The position numbers and the translations under genes were made by a program. This document shows, in pieces, positions 42,099 through 50,196 of a stretch of DNA of 64,000 nt (position 1 is its first letter; each line of letters opens with the position of its first letter). The stretch is from contig NZ_LR131147.1 of the NCBI RefSeq assembly GCF_900626285.1, positions 2,351,642 to 2,415,641 on the forward strand, given 5' to 3'. The notes under the pieces are model-generated. The model was given only the letters and a program-made list of their open reading frames with translations. It was not told where the DNA came from and did not search any database. This DNA is from Intestinimonas massiliensis (ex Afouda et al. 2020) (GTDB lineage Bacteria > Bacillota > Clostridia > Oscillospirales > Oscillospiraceae).

Positions 42099-42114
42099 AG
42101 CAAATGATGTGCCA
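42099..42114 (-). promoter_or_regulatory. Sigma-54 (-24/-12) promoter
   Basis: On the leftward strand TGGCAC-ATCAT-TTGCT, a full match to the consensus TGGCAC-N5-TTGCW. Transcription would begin near 42088, about 46 bases before the cyclase gene. A sigma-54 activator is encoded immediately upstream in the opposite direction. Confidence 0.92.
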
Positions 42115-42202
42115 ACTTCAAAAAACTTCCGAACAAAACGGGAATCTCTTGGGAGACAGGAGAAAGAGGAAAAATGGCAAATTTTGAATCCGGCAAATAG
42201 AC

Positions 42203-42292
42203 GTAAGGAAAACTTAACAGTCGGGTATTCGGAAGGGACGATTTTTTACCAAAACCATTGGGACGTAAGGAAATGGAAGCTTTGTAAGGAAA
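42203..42292. promoter_or_regulatory. Candidate activator-binding repeats
   Basis: GTAAGGAAA occurs three times in the same direction (42203-42211, 42265-42273, 42284-42292), the first two within ACGTAAGGAAA. They lie about 90-190 bp upstream of the sigma-54 promoter, the usual range for enhancer sites of such activators. Confidence 0.45.
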
Positions 42293-42517
42293 ATAATACA
42301 TGTAATAAAAAACTTACATATTTTTTCATAAGAAACGTTGGAAATGGGCGGTTTTGTTCTGTAAATAATGAAAAAACATAAAAATCTTAGATTTATATAA
42401 AAGAAAAGGTTAAATTTCGGTTAGAATCACTATTGTAAAACAAGCTGCGGCTTGCTATCGTAGTTAAGTCTATGGTTGACTTACGTGGAGAGTATGGGTA
42501 ATAAGAGGTGATCCCGC

Positions 42518-43900
42518 TTGGAAAACTACATCGATCCACAGACCATGCTGGAATTTATCGAAGGCCTGGCCGCTATGGCAGTGCTGGACAAGGATGGAAA
42601 CTACACCTATGTCAGCCCGGGCTGGGAGCGCTACACCGGTCACACCGCCCGGGAGGCCATTGGCCGGAAGGTATGGGAGATGGTGCCCGACACCCACGCC
42701 CCAGAGGTCTATGCGACGGGCAAGCCGGTGTTTGCCAAGGCCGTCAGGGCCGAGGGAGTCCCCGCCTTTACCAGCTATTTTCCCCGGTTTGACAAGAAGG
42801 GCCAGCTGTGCGGGGTCTTTTTATATGTCATTGTCCATGGCATGGAGGACGCCCAGAGTCTGACCCGGCGGATCGGTGAGCTGTCCAGCGCGGTGGAGTA
42901 TTACCAGCAGGAGCTCTCCCGGGAGCGGGGAGCCCGGTACGGTTTGGACAATATCATCGGCAAGAGCGCGGCGATCGTGCGGTTAAAGGAGCAGATCCTC
43001 CAGGCCGCCCGGTCCACCTCTACCGTACTTATTGAGGGAGAGACGGGCAGCGGCAAAGAGCTGATTGCCCACTCCATTCACGCCGCAAGCGCCCGAAAGG
43101 CGGCCAATTTTGTCCGGGTGAACTGCTCGGCCATTCCCGCGGAGCTGATGGAATCGGAGTTTTTCGGCTACGCCGCCGGTGCGTTCACCGGCGCCTCCAA
43201 AAAGGGCAAAATGGGCCGGTTCCAATTGGCCAACGGGGGCTCCATCTTCCTGGACGAGGTGAACCTGCTCACCACCACCATGCAGCCCAAGTTCCTCCGG
43301 GTGCTTCAGGAGATGGAGATCGACCCGGTGGGCGGCGACAAGAGCATCCCCATTGATGTACGGGTCATCGCCGCCTCCAACATCCCGCTGGAGGCCCTGG
43401 TGGAGACCGGACAGTTCCGCAGCGACCTGTATTACCGGCTCAACGTCATCCGCATCCAGGCGCCCACGCTGCGGGAGCGGAAGGAGGACCTGCCCCTGCT
43501 GGTGGACAACTTCATCCACCGGCTGAACTACCAGCTGGGTATGGTCATTGAGGGGGTAGCCCCCGGCGCCATGGAACTGCTGATGGACTACGACTGGCCG
43601 GGCAACGTCCGGGAGCTGCAGAACGCGGTGGAGAGCGCCATGAACGCCACCGATTCCCATGTGCTGCGCCGGAAGGACTTCCGCCAGCTGGAGCAGCGGA
43701 TGCAGGCCAGAAAACGCCGCCAGGTGGCGGGCGGGGGAGCCGGGGACTACCGGCTGCGTCCGGCCCGCCGGGCCTTCGAGCGGGAGCTGATCCGGGATGC
43801 GCTGGCCGCTGCCGGCGGCAACCGGGTAAAGGCGGCAGAGCTGCTGGATATTTCCCGCACGGTGCTGTATGAGAAGATGGAGCAGTACCAGCTGAAATAA
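42518..43900 (+). CDS. PAS-domain sigma-54-dependent activator
   Basis: A 460-residue enhancer-binding protein. Residues about 8-110 are a PAS sensor (MAVLDKDGNYTYVSPGWERYTG). The AAA+ domain has Walker A GETGSGKE (about 174-181), the sigma-54-contact loop GAFTGA at 221-226, Walker B GGSIFLDE and WPGNVRELQNAVE. A Fis-type helix-turn-helix ends the protein (GGNRVKAAELLDISRTVLYEKM). The TTG start has GAGGTGAT 6-8 bases before it. It should bind upstream of the promoter at 42099-42114 and switch on the cyclase-symporter-CoA-transferase-BKACE operon when its PAS domain sees the inducer. Confidence 0.94.
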   Translation: MENYIDPQTMLEFIEGLAAMAVLDKDGNYTYVSPGWERYTGHTAREAIGRKVWEMVPDTHAPEVYATGKPVFAKAVRAEGVPAFTSYFPRFDKKGQLCGVFLYVIVHGMEDAQSLTRRIGELSSAVEYYQQELSRERGARYGLDNIIGKSAAIVRLKEQILQAARSTSTVLIEGETGSGKELIAHSIHAASARKAANFVRVNCSAIPAELMESEFFGYAAGAFTGASKKGKMGRFQLANGGSIFLDEVNLLTTTMQPKFLRVLQEMEIDPVGGDKSIPIDVRVIAASNIPLEALVETGQFRSDLYYRLNVIRIQAPTLRERKEDLPLLVDNFIHRLNYQLGMVIEGVAPGAMELLMDYDWPGNVRELQNAVESAMNATDSHVLRRKDFRQLEQRMQARKRRQVAGGGAGDYRLRPARRAFERELIRDALAAAGGNRVKAAELLDISRTVLYEKMEQYQLK

Positions 43901-43953
43901 GAAATTTTACTTTTATATAGAGAAAACAGAGAAACCGGAAAGGAATGGAGAGT

Positions 43954-45123
43954 ATGTCTGAGAAAAAACTGAGAGAAGCTGTTGTGGTGGCCTGTGGCCG
44001 CACCCCCTATTGCAAGGCCAATAAGGGCTCCTTTGCCAACGTCCACCCTGTGGAGTACGGCGCCCAGGCCCTGCTGGGGGTGCTGAACAAGGTGCCCCAG
44101 CTGAAGCACGAGGACATCGGAGACGTGATCGTGGGCTGCTCTATGCCTTTCGGCGTCCAGGGCGCCAACATGGCCCGGCTCATCGTGCAGCGGGCCGGCC
44201 TGCCCGACAGCGTCACTGCCCAGACTGTGAACCGCTTCTGCTCCTCCGGCCTGCAGACCATCGCCACCGCCGCCAACGCCATCCGCTGCGGCGAGGAGGA
44301 CGTGATGGTCGCCGGCGGCGTGGAGTCCATGTCCATGGTGCCCATGCTGGTGGGTATTGAGGACGCTGATCCCTGGCTGATGGAGCACCGCCCCGAGGTG
44401 TATGTCACCATGGGCATTACCGCTGAGAACGTGGCCCGCCGGTGGAACGTCTCCCGGGCGGACATGGACGCCATGGCTGCGGAGAGCCACCGCCGGGCCG
44501 CCCTGGCCCAGAATGAGGGCTTCTTTGACGATCAGATCATCCCCATCACTGTCCCCGGCCCCGACGGCCAGGATGTGGTGGTGACCAAGGACGAGGGCAT
44601 CCGCCCCGGCTGTAATGTGGAGAGCCTGTCCCAGCTGAAGCCCTGCTTCCTGGAGGACGGCCTGGTCACCGCCGCCACCTCCTCTCAGCGCACCGACGGC
44701 GCCGGATTTGTGGTGCTCATGTCCGAGGAAAAGGCTCAGGAGCTGGGCCTGAAGCCCCTGGCCCGCTTTGTGGCCTTTTCCACCGGCGGCGTGCCCGCCG
44801 AGGTCATGGGCGTAGGCCCCATCGAGGCGGTGCCCAAGGTGCTGAAAAAGACCGGCATGACCATCGATCAGATGGATGTCATCGAGCTCAACGAGGCCTT
44901 TGCCTCCCAGGCTCTGGTGGTCATCCGCACCATCGGCATGGATCCCGCCAAGGTCAACCCCTGGGGCGGCGCCATGGCTCTGGGTCACCCCCTGGGCGCC
45001 ACCGGCGCCATGCTCACCTGTAAGGCCCTGAGCTACCTGAAGCGCAACGGCGGCAAGTACGGTATGGTAACCATGTGCATCGGCGGCGGCATGGGTGCGG
45101 CCGGCATTTACGAGATGCTGTAA
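43954..45123 (+). CDS. Acetyl-CoA acyltransferase (thiolase)
   Basis: A 389-residue thiolase of the degradative FadA/3-oxoacyl-CoA type. The nucleophilic cysteine lies in VNRFCSSGLQ, the catalytic histidine in GHPLGATGA and the second cysteine in MCIGGGMGAAGI. Start at 43954 has AAAGGA about 9 bases upstream; an ATG at 43945 directly abuts that site and is less likely. It follows the activator by about 50 bp in the same direction and precedes a strong terminator. It probably cleaves or forms acetoacetyl-CoA or a related 3-oxoacyl-CoA for the divergent pathway, linking BKACE-derived acetoacetate to acetyl-CoA. Confidence 0.93.
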   Translation: MSEKKLREAVVVACGRTPYCKANKGSFANVHPVEYGAQALLGVLNKVPQLKHEDIGDVIVGCSMPFGVQGANMARLIVQRAGLPDSVTAQTVNRFCSSGLQTIATAANAIRCGEEDVMVAGGVESMSMVPMLVGIEDADPWLMEHRPEVYVTMGITAENVARRWNVSRADMDAMAAESHRRAALAQNEGFFDDQIIPITVPGPDGQDVVVTKDEGIRPGCNVESLSQLKPCFLEDGLVTAATSSQRTDGAGFVVLMSEEKAQELGLKPLARFVAFSTGGVPAEVMGVGPIEAVPKVLKKTGMTIDQMDVIELNEAFASQALVVIRTIGMDPAKVNPWGGAMALGHPLGATGAMLTCKALSYLKRNGGKYGMVTMCIGGGMGAAGIYEML

Positions 45124-45142
45124 TCCAGATTTTATCCATCCG

Positions 45143-45190
45143 GCCCTTTGCGGTCACATAATTTTGTTATGTGACCGCAAAGGGCTGTTT
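45143..45190 (+). terminator. Terminator after the thiolase gene
   Basis: Perfect 19-bp stem (45143-45161 with 45167-45185), 5-base loop and TGTTTT. Confidence 0.9.
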
Positions 45191-45206
45191 TCATGCCTTT
45201 ATGGTC

Positions 45207-45236
45207 TTTACTTCACCAAAAACAATGTGGTATAAT
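45207..45236 (+). promoter_or_regulatory. Promoter of the DUF1836-degV-prmA group
   Basis: Perfect TATAAT (45231-45236) with extended -10 TGG and a weak -35 TTTACT (45207-45212, 18-bp spacer). Confidence 0.7.
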
Positions 45237-45287
45237 TGGACGGATATTTTATGACGTGGTTTTTAAAACCAGAAAGGAGGGCCACAA

Positions 45288-45845
45288 TTGGAGGAGATCC
45301 GTGAACTGAAAGAGCGCCTGGAGCAGGAGCGGCCGGTGGCGTGGGAGGATTTTCCCGATATTGGCCTGTATATGGATCAGCTCATCAGCTATATGCCCCG
45401 GCAGCTGATCCACTATGGAGAGGGTGAAGCGCTCACCTCCGCCATGGTGAACAACTATATCAAGGACGGTGCCATGCCTCGGGCGGAGGGCAAGCGGTAC
45501 TCCCGCACCCATCTGGCCTACCTCACCGCCCTGTGCGCGCTCAAGCAGGTGCTGTCGGTGAAGGACGCCGGGCTGCTGCTGGACGCGGCGGGGGCGGGGC
45601 AGGAGCCCCAGGCCCTGTACGCCCGCTTCCTGGAGGAGCTGGACCGGGCCCTGGACGTGACCGCCGGCAGCCTGGACGCCACCGCCGGGGAGGATGAGCT
45701 GGCTCCCCTGGCCCTGTCCCTGGCTCTGCGCAGCTACGCCGATAAGCTGGCCTGCCAGCGGCTGCTGGAGCTGATCCGGTCCCGCCGCCCTCAGCTTGAG
45801 AAGGGTAAAAAAACCAAAAGCAGCCGGGAACATCCCGCTGATTGA
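45288..45845 (+). CDS. DUF1836-domain protein
   Basis: A 185-residue protein with the DUF1836 core MVNNYIKDGAMPRAEGKRYSR, a MerR-like helix-turn-helix found in Firmicutes genes often located beside degV. The start is a TTG with AAAGGAGG 7 bases before it, which decides the otherwise unusual choice. The C-terminal half is helical with no recognised motif and ends in a basic tail. Probably a DNA-binding regulator; targets unknown. Confidence 0.82.
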   Translation: MEEIRELKERLEQERPVAWEDFPDIGLYMDQLISYMPRQLIHYGEGEALTSAMVNNYIKDGAMPRAEGKRYSRTHLAYLTALCALKQVLSVKDAGLLLDAAGAGQEPQALYARFLEELDRALDVTAGSLDATAGEDELAPLALSLALRSYADKLACQRLLELIRSRRPQLEKGKKTKSSREHPAD

Positions 45846-45865
45846 ATACAGGAGGCTATAGTTGT

Positions 45866-46738
45866 ATGAACGATTACGTTTTGTTGACGGATTCTTCGGC
45901 GGATTTGTCAGACGAACTGGTGCGGGAGCTGGATATCCAGGTACTTCCCCTGTTTTTTACCATGGGGGACAAGACCTATCAGAACTGGCCGGACAACCGG
46001 GAGATGGACCCGGCTGACTTTTACCGCAGTCTGCGGGAGGGGGGTATGGCCACCACCTCGGCGGTGAATGTGGGGGACTATACCGAGGCCCTTACCCCCA
46101 TTCTGGAGGCGGGAAAGGATGTGCTGATCCTGGCCTTCTCCTCCGGCCTGTCCGCCACCTGCCACTCTGCCCAGATCGCCGCCAAGGAGCTGATGGAGCA
46201 GTTTCCGGAGCGGAAGGTGTGCGTGGTGGATACCCTGTGCGCCTCCCTGGGCCAGGGTCTGCTGGTGTGGTATGCCGCCCGGATGCGTCAGCAGGGCAAG
46301 AGCCTGGAGGAGGTCCGGGACTGGGTGGAGGCCCATAAGCTGAATCTGTGCCACTGGTTTACCGTCAGCGACCTGATGTTCCTCAAGCGGGGCGGCCGCG
46401 TCTCTCCCGCCACCGCCATGCTGGGCACCATGCTGTCCATCAAGCCGGTGATGCACGTGGACGACGAAGGACACCTCATCAAGGTGGGCACCGCCCGGGG
46501 CCGCGGGGCCTCCCTGAAGGCCCTGGTAGACCACATGGCGGAGACCGCCCTGGACCCCGAAAATCAGGTGGTATTCATCAGCCACGGCGACTGCCTGGAG
46601 GACGCCCGGAAGGTGGCCGACGACGTGAAGGCACGCTTCGGCGTGAAGGAAGTGGTCATCAACTACGTGGGGCCGGTCATCGGCGCCCACTCGGGACCGG
46701 GCACTGTGGCCCTGTTCTTTATGGGGAGCAAGCGGTAA
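45866..46738 (+). CDS. DegV-family fatty-acid-binding protein
   Basis: A 290-residue DegV protein. Family members bind a fatty acid and act as FakB, presenting it to the FakA kinase. The N-terminal YVLLTDSSADLS and DFYRSLREGGMATTSAVN, then LILAFSSGLSATCHSAQIAA and LKRGGRVSPATAMLGTMLSIKPV, are the standard signature. GGAGG 10 bases before the ATG sets the start at 45866. Its stop overlaps the prmA start (TAATG), so the two are translationally coupled. Confidence 0.93.
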   Translation: MNDYVLLTDSSADLSDELVRELDIQVLPLFFTMGDKTYQNWPDNREMDPADFYRSLREGGMATTSAVNVGDYTEALTPILEAGKDVLILAFSSGLSATCHSAQIAAKELMEQFPERKVCVVDTLCASLGQGLLVWYAARMRQQGKSLEEVRDWVEAHKLNLCHWFTVSDLMFLKRGGRVSPATAMLGTMLSIKPVMHVDDEGHLIKVGTARGRGASLKALVDHMAETALDPENQVVFISHGDCLEDARKVADDVKARFGVKEVVINYVGPVIGAHSGPGTVALFFMGSKR

Positions 46739-47679
46739 TGGAAGATGTAAAGTGGATGGAAGTGACCCTGGACACCACCCGGGGAGAGCTGGACGAGCTG
46801 TGCGCCAAGCTCACGGGCAACGGCGTCACCGGGTTCGCCATTGAGGATGAGGAGGACTTCAAGTCCTTCCTGGAGAACAACCGGCAGTACTGGGACTATG
46901 TGGACGAGGAGCTGCTGGAGCAGATGAAGGGCGTATGCCGGGTGAAGTTCTACGTCACCGACGACGACCACGGGAAAAAGCAGCTGGCGGAGTGGACGGC
47001 GGGGATCGACACCCCCTACACCCTGTCCTCCCTGGGAGACAACGACTGGGCCCACTCCTGGCAGAAATACTACAAGCCCATGGCGGTGGGGGAGAAGCTG
47101 TATATCGTGCCCGAGTGGATGCGGGAGGACCCGGTGCCGGAGGGAAAGGTGCCCCTGTACCTGAACCCCGGCCTCACCTTCGGCACCGGCAGCCATTCCT
47201 CCACCCAGCTGTGCCTCATGGGGCTGGAGGAGTACACCGTCCCCGGCAAGCCGGTGCTGGACCTGGGCTGCGGCAGCGGCATTTTGTCCATCGCCGCCCT
47301 GGCTCTGGGTGCCTCCCACGCCGCGGCGGTGGATATCGACCCCAAGGCGGTGGATGTGGCCTATGAGAACGCCGCCCTCAACGGCATCGGAAAGGACCGC
47401 TACCGGGTGCTGGCGGGCAATGTGCTGGACGACGGGGATCTGGTGGCCGACCTGGCCAAGGAGAAGTACGCCCTGGTGCTGGCCAACATCGTGGCCGACG
47501 TCATCATCCCCCTGTCCGCCCAGGCCGGGGAATTTATGGACGAGGGGGCGGTGTTCCTGTGCTCGGGCATCATCGACACCCGGGCCGACGAAGTGGCCGC
47601 CGCCCTGGAGAAAAACGGCCTCCACGTGTTCCGCAGGCGGGAGCAGAAGGGCTGGGTCTCCCTGGCCGCCCGCCGGTAA
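46738..47679 (+). CDS. prmA: Ribosomal protein L11 methyltransferase
   Basis: AdoMet-dependent enzyme that trimethylates ribosomal protein L11. The 313-residue chain has the N-terminal L11-recognition domain and the catalytic domain with FGTGSHSSTQ (about 148-157), VLDLGCGSGILSIAA (AdoMet motif I) and VLANIVADVI. Start codon shares its A with the degV stop codon. A terminator follows immediately. Confidence 0.95.
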   Translation: MEDVKWMEVTLDTTRGELDELCAKLTGNGVTGFAIEDEEDFKSFLENNRQYWDYVDEELLEQMKGVCRVKFYVTDDDHGKKQLAEWTAGIDTPYTLSSLGDNDWAHSWQKYYKPMAVGEKLYIVPEWMREDPVPEGKVPLYLNPGLTFGTGSHSSTQLCLMGLEEYTVPGKPVLDLGCGSGILSIAALALGASHAAAVDIDPKAVDVAYENAALNGIGKDRYRVLAGNVLDDGDLVADLAKEKYALVLANIVADVIIPLSAQAGEFMDEGAVFLCSGIIDTRADEVAAALEKNGLHVFRRREQKGWVSLAARR

Positions 47680-47693
47680 GCCGAAAAAGAGAG

Positions 47694-47731
47694 GGAACGG
47701 ATCTCCCGGACGGGAAATCCGTTCCTTTTTT
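47694..47731 (+). terminator. Terminator after prmA
   Basis: Nine-bp outer stem (47694-47702 with 47717-47725) plus an inner TCCCG/CGGGA stem, then six T. Confidence 0.9.
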
Positions 47732-47775
47732 GCGCCCGCTGTGGTACAATATGGGATAAAAGCGAGGTGGAATCC

Positions 47776-48885
47776 ATGGCGAGAAAAGCCAGGGTGGTGC
47801 ATATGGAGCTTCCCGCCGGACGGCGGGTGCTGGCCATCAGCGATATTCACGGCAACCTGCCCTTCTTCCGGGGCGTGCTGGCGGCGGCCAACTATACGGC
47901 GGACGATGTGCTGGTGCTGGTGGGCGATCTGGTGGAAAAGGGACCGGACAGCCTCACGCTGCTGCGGGCGGTGATGGAGCTGGCCCAACAGAATACGGTG
48001 TACTGTCTGAAGGGCAACTGCGACAACCTGGTGTGGGAGTTCGTGGAGGAGCCGGGAGCGGATGAGGACCCCTTCTATGACCACTATTTAAAGGTATGGG
48101 GCGACCGGTGCCTGCTGATCCAGATGGGCCGGGCGGCGGGGTTGGACCCGAGGGGGCCGGAGGACCTGCCCGCCCTGCGGCAGGTGATCAGGGAGCATTT
48201 CGGCCCGGAACTGGCCTTTCTGGGGGCCATGCCGGAGATTCTGGTCACCCCCGACTACCTGTTTGTCCACGGCGGTGTGGCCGACGAGGAGCGGCTGGAG
48301 GGTCTGGACGCCTGGCGGTGCATGAAAAACGACGACTTTTTGTCCCAGGGACACTCCTTCCGCCGGTGGTGCATCGTGGGCCACTGGCCGGTGACCCTCT
48401 ACCACCCCCATGTGCCCTCCGCCGCCCCGCTGCTGCTGCCGGAGCGGCACATCGCCAGCATCGACGGCGGCTGCTCGCTGAAGCTGGACGGCCAGCTCAA
48501 CGCCCTGGAGCTGCCCCGGACCTCCGGCGGAGCCTTCCGCTGGTACGCCTATGACGGCCTGCCCACCGCCGTGGCCCTGGACCCCCAGGCCCCGTCGGAG
48601 GATTCGGTGAATGTGCGCTGGGGCCGCAACGTGCTGGAGGTGCTGGAGCGGGGCAAGTACCTCTCCCGCTGCCGCCACCTGGAGACCGGCCGGGAGCTGG
48701 AGGTGCTCACCGAGTACCTTTACACCCGGGACGGGGTCACCCGGTGTGAGGATTCCACCGACTACCGACTGGGGATCGAGCGGGGGGACCGGGTGTCGGT
48801 GGTGCGCCGGCTGCCAGACCGGGCGCTGGTGAAGAAAAACGGTGTCACCGGCTGGTACTTTGGCCGGTTAAGTGAAAAAAGATAG
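47776..48885 (+). CDS. Calcineurin-like phosphoesterase with C-terminal SH3-like domain
   Basis: A 369-residue metallophosphoesterase. The metal-site motifs are present in order: AISDIHGN, LVGDLVEKGPD, LKGNCDN, FVHGG and GHWP, ending in IDGGCS. The fold resembles diadenosine-tetraphosphatase/PP1-type enzymes. The last 60 residues (IERGDRVSVVRRLPDRALVKKNGVTGWYFGRL) look like a bacterial SH3 domain, an uncommon addition. Start at 47776 with GAGGT 7 bases before it. A -10-like TACAAT lies at 47745-47750. The substrate is unknown. Confidence 0.88.
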   Translation: MARKARVVHMELPAGRRVLAISDIHGNLPFFRGVLAAANYTADDVLVLVGDLVEKGPDSLTLLRAVMELAQQNTVYCLKGNCDNLVWEFVEEPGADEDPFYDHYLKVWGDRCLLIQMGRAAGLDPRGPEDLPALRQVIREHFGPELAFLGAMPEILVTPDYLFVHGGVADEERLEGLDAWRCMKNDDFLSQGHSFRRWCIVGHWPVTLYHPHVPSAAPLLLPERHIASIDGGCSLKLDGQLNALELPRTSGGAFRWYAYDGLPTAVALDPQAPSEDSVNVRWGRNVLEVLERGKYLSRCRHLETGRELEVLTEYLYTRDGVTRCEDSTDYRLGIERGDRVSVVRRLPDRALVKKNGVTGWYFGRLSEKR

Positions 48886-48893
48886 AAAAACCC

Positions 48894-48922
48894 TTGACTT
48901 TCCGGATTTCCGCGGATATACT
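48894..48922 (+). promoter_or_regulatory. Promoter of the rplU operon
   Basis: TTGACT (48894-48899), 17-bp spacer, TATACT (48917-48922). The transcript would have an untranslated leader of about 210 bases. Confidence 0.85.
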
Positions 48923-48928
48923 ATTAGA

Positions 48929-49125
48929 GCCGCTTTGAATGGGTAAGAAGCGCGGAGGCGCCCGGGAGCAGGGCAACAGCGAGACACGCAGACCAAAAAA
49001 CAGGTCGGCCGCAGGCCGGCGGCATTTTTGGCGGAGTGTTGAGCGGTTGGCCGTCGCAGAGGGCGCGCAGCGTGACAAGCAAGCGGAACCCCGGTTCCCG
49101 CCCCCGATAGCGAGCCCGTAATGAA
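48929..49125 (+). promoter_or_regulatory. Structured leader of rplU (L21-leader-like)
   Basis: A long GC-rich leader with several possible stems (CGCTT/AAGCG near 48932-48951, GGTCGGCC.../GGCCGGC near 49004-49020). Firmicutes rplU operons commonly carry an L21 autoregulatory leader here. Position supports that; I could not confirm its conserved structure by eye. Confidence 0.5.
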
Positions 49126-49139
49126 GGAGTTGAAACTAC

Positions 49140-49451
49140 ATGCATGCGATCATCGAGACCGGCGGCAAGCAGTACAAGGTGGCGGAGGGCGACACTCTGT
49201 TCATCGAGAAGCTGCCCAACGAGGCCGGCGACACCGTGACCTTCGACAAGGTTCTGGCTGTCATTGACGGGGACAAGATCACCGTGGGCACTCCCGTGGT
49301 GGAGGGCGCCAAGGTGGACGCCTCCGTGGTGAAGAACGGCAAGGGCAAGAAGATCCTGGTCTTCAAGTATAAGCCGAAGAAGGGCTACCGGAAGCGTCAG
49401 GGCCATCGTCAGCCCTACACCAAGGTGACCATCGGCGCCATCTCCATGTAA
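49140..49451 (+). CDS. rplU: 50S ribosomal protein L21
   Basis: Large-subunit protein of 103 residues, full length, with MHAIIETGGKQYKV at the start and KPKKGYRKRQGHRQPYT near the end. AAGGAG precedes the ATG. First gene of the conserved rplU-prp-rpmA unit. Confidence 0.98.
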   Translation: MHAIIETGGKQYKVAEGDTLFIEKLPNEAGDTVTFDKVLAVIDGDKITVGTPVVEGAKVDASVVKNGKGKKILVFKYKPKKGYRKRQGHRQPYTKVTIGAISM

Positions 49452-49452
49452 G

Positions 49453-49785
49453 ATGACTACCGTCTCCTTTCACATGGAGGGCAGCCGCATCGTGGGCTTC
49501 ACAGTGAAGGGCCACAGCGGCTATGCCGAAGCGGGGAGCGACATTGTCTGCGCTGCCGTTACCAGCGCCGTCCGACTGGTGGAATGCGCCGTCAACGACG
49601 TGCTGGGGCTGGAAGCCTCGGTGAAGGTAAAGGAGCGGGACGCGTCCATTTCCCTGCGTCTCCCCGGCGGACTGGGCCAGACCGCTGAGAGCACCTGTCA
49701 GACCCTTCTGACCGCTCTCATGGTCCACATGACCAGTCTGCACGAGGAATATCCCGACTATGTGCTGGTGCTGGAGGAGGACTGA
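49453..49785 (+). CDS. prp: Ribosomal-processing cysteine protease Prp
   Basis: The 110-residue cysteine protease that removes the N-terminal extension of L27, a step needed for ribosome assembly in Firmicutes. Catalytic H21 (KGHSGYAEAG) and C33 (DIVCAAV) are present. It starts one base after the L21 stop and has no visible ribosome site, so it relies on coupling to rplU translation. Its substrate is encoded by the next gene. Confidence 0.95.
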   Translation: MTTVSFHMEGSRIVGFTVKGHSGYAEAGSDIVCAAVTSAVRLVECAVNDVLGLEASVKVKERDASISLRLPGGLGQTAESTCQTLLTALMVHMTSLHEEYPDYVLVLEED

Positions 49786-49834
49786 CCTCCCCGCACAGCG
49801 TTTCATCAACACACAAGTTTGGAGGTGTGACACC

Positions 49835-50119
49835 ATGCTGAACATCGGTATTCAGTTCTTCGCCCACAAGAAGGGCGTTGGCTCCACTCGTAACGGCCGT
49901 GATTCCGAGGCCAAGCGTCTGGGCGTGAAGCGGGGCGACGGTCAGTTCGTTCTGGCCGGCAACATCCTGGTCCGCCAGCGGGGCACCCATATCCATCCCG
50001 GCGTCAACGTGGGTAAGGGCAGCGACGACACTCTGTTCGCCATGAAGAGCGGCAAGGTCAAGTTCGAGCGCCTGGGCAAGGACCGCAAGCAGGTTTCCAT
50101 CGTGGAGATCGCTCAGTAA
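49835..50119 (+). CDS. rpmA: 50S ribosomal protein L27, with Prp-cleaved leader
   Basis: A 94-residue L27 precursor. The N-terminus MLNIGIQFF-AHKKGVG contains the Prp cleavage site after the FF pair; the mature AHKKG end reaches the peptidyl-transferase centre. GGAGGTG stands before the ATG at 49835. Confidence 0.98.
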   Translation: MLNIGIQFFAHKKGVGSTRNGRDSEAKRLGVKRGDGQFVLAGNILVRQRGTHIHPGVNVGKGSDDTLFAMKSGKVKFERLGKDRKQVSIVEIAQ

Positions 50120-50141
50120 TTGCCTGAAATATGGGTAAACT

Positions 50142-50175
50142 AAGCCCCGGACGGAATCCCGTTCCGGGGCTTTTT
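50142..50175 (+). terminator. Terminator or attenuator between rpmA and obg
   Basis: Stem AGCCCCGGA/TCCGGGGCT (50142-50150 with 50163-50171) with a partly paired inner loop and five T. It lies only 22 bases before obg, so partial read-through probably feeds that gene. Confidence 0.8.
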
Positions 50176-50196
50176 CTTTGAGAACAAGGAGGAACT

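Larger units (their letters stand above)
42043..42517. other. Divergent control region of the sigma-54 locus
   Basis: No gene is seen here. Apart from the sigma-54 promoter and candidate enhancer repeats listed separately, 42290-42420 is AT-rich and probably bent. TTGACT (42476-42481) with TAATAA (42499-42504) looks like a promoter but would start transcription too close to the activator's ribosome site at about 42505, so the activator's real promoter is unresolved. Confidence 0.5.

Noticed and set aside
42476..42504. TTGACT-17-TAATAA as the activator promoter
   Set aside because: The transcript would start at or inside the ribosome site of the gene, leaving no room for translation initiation.
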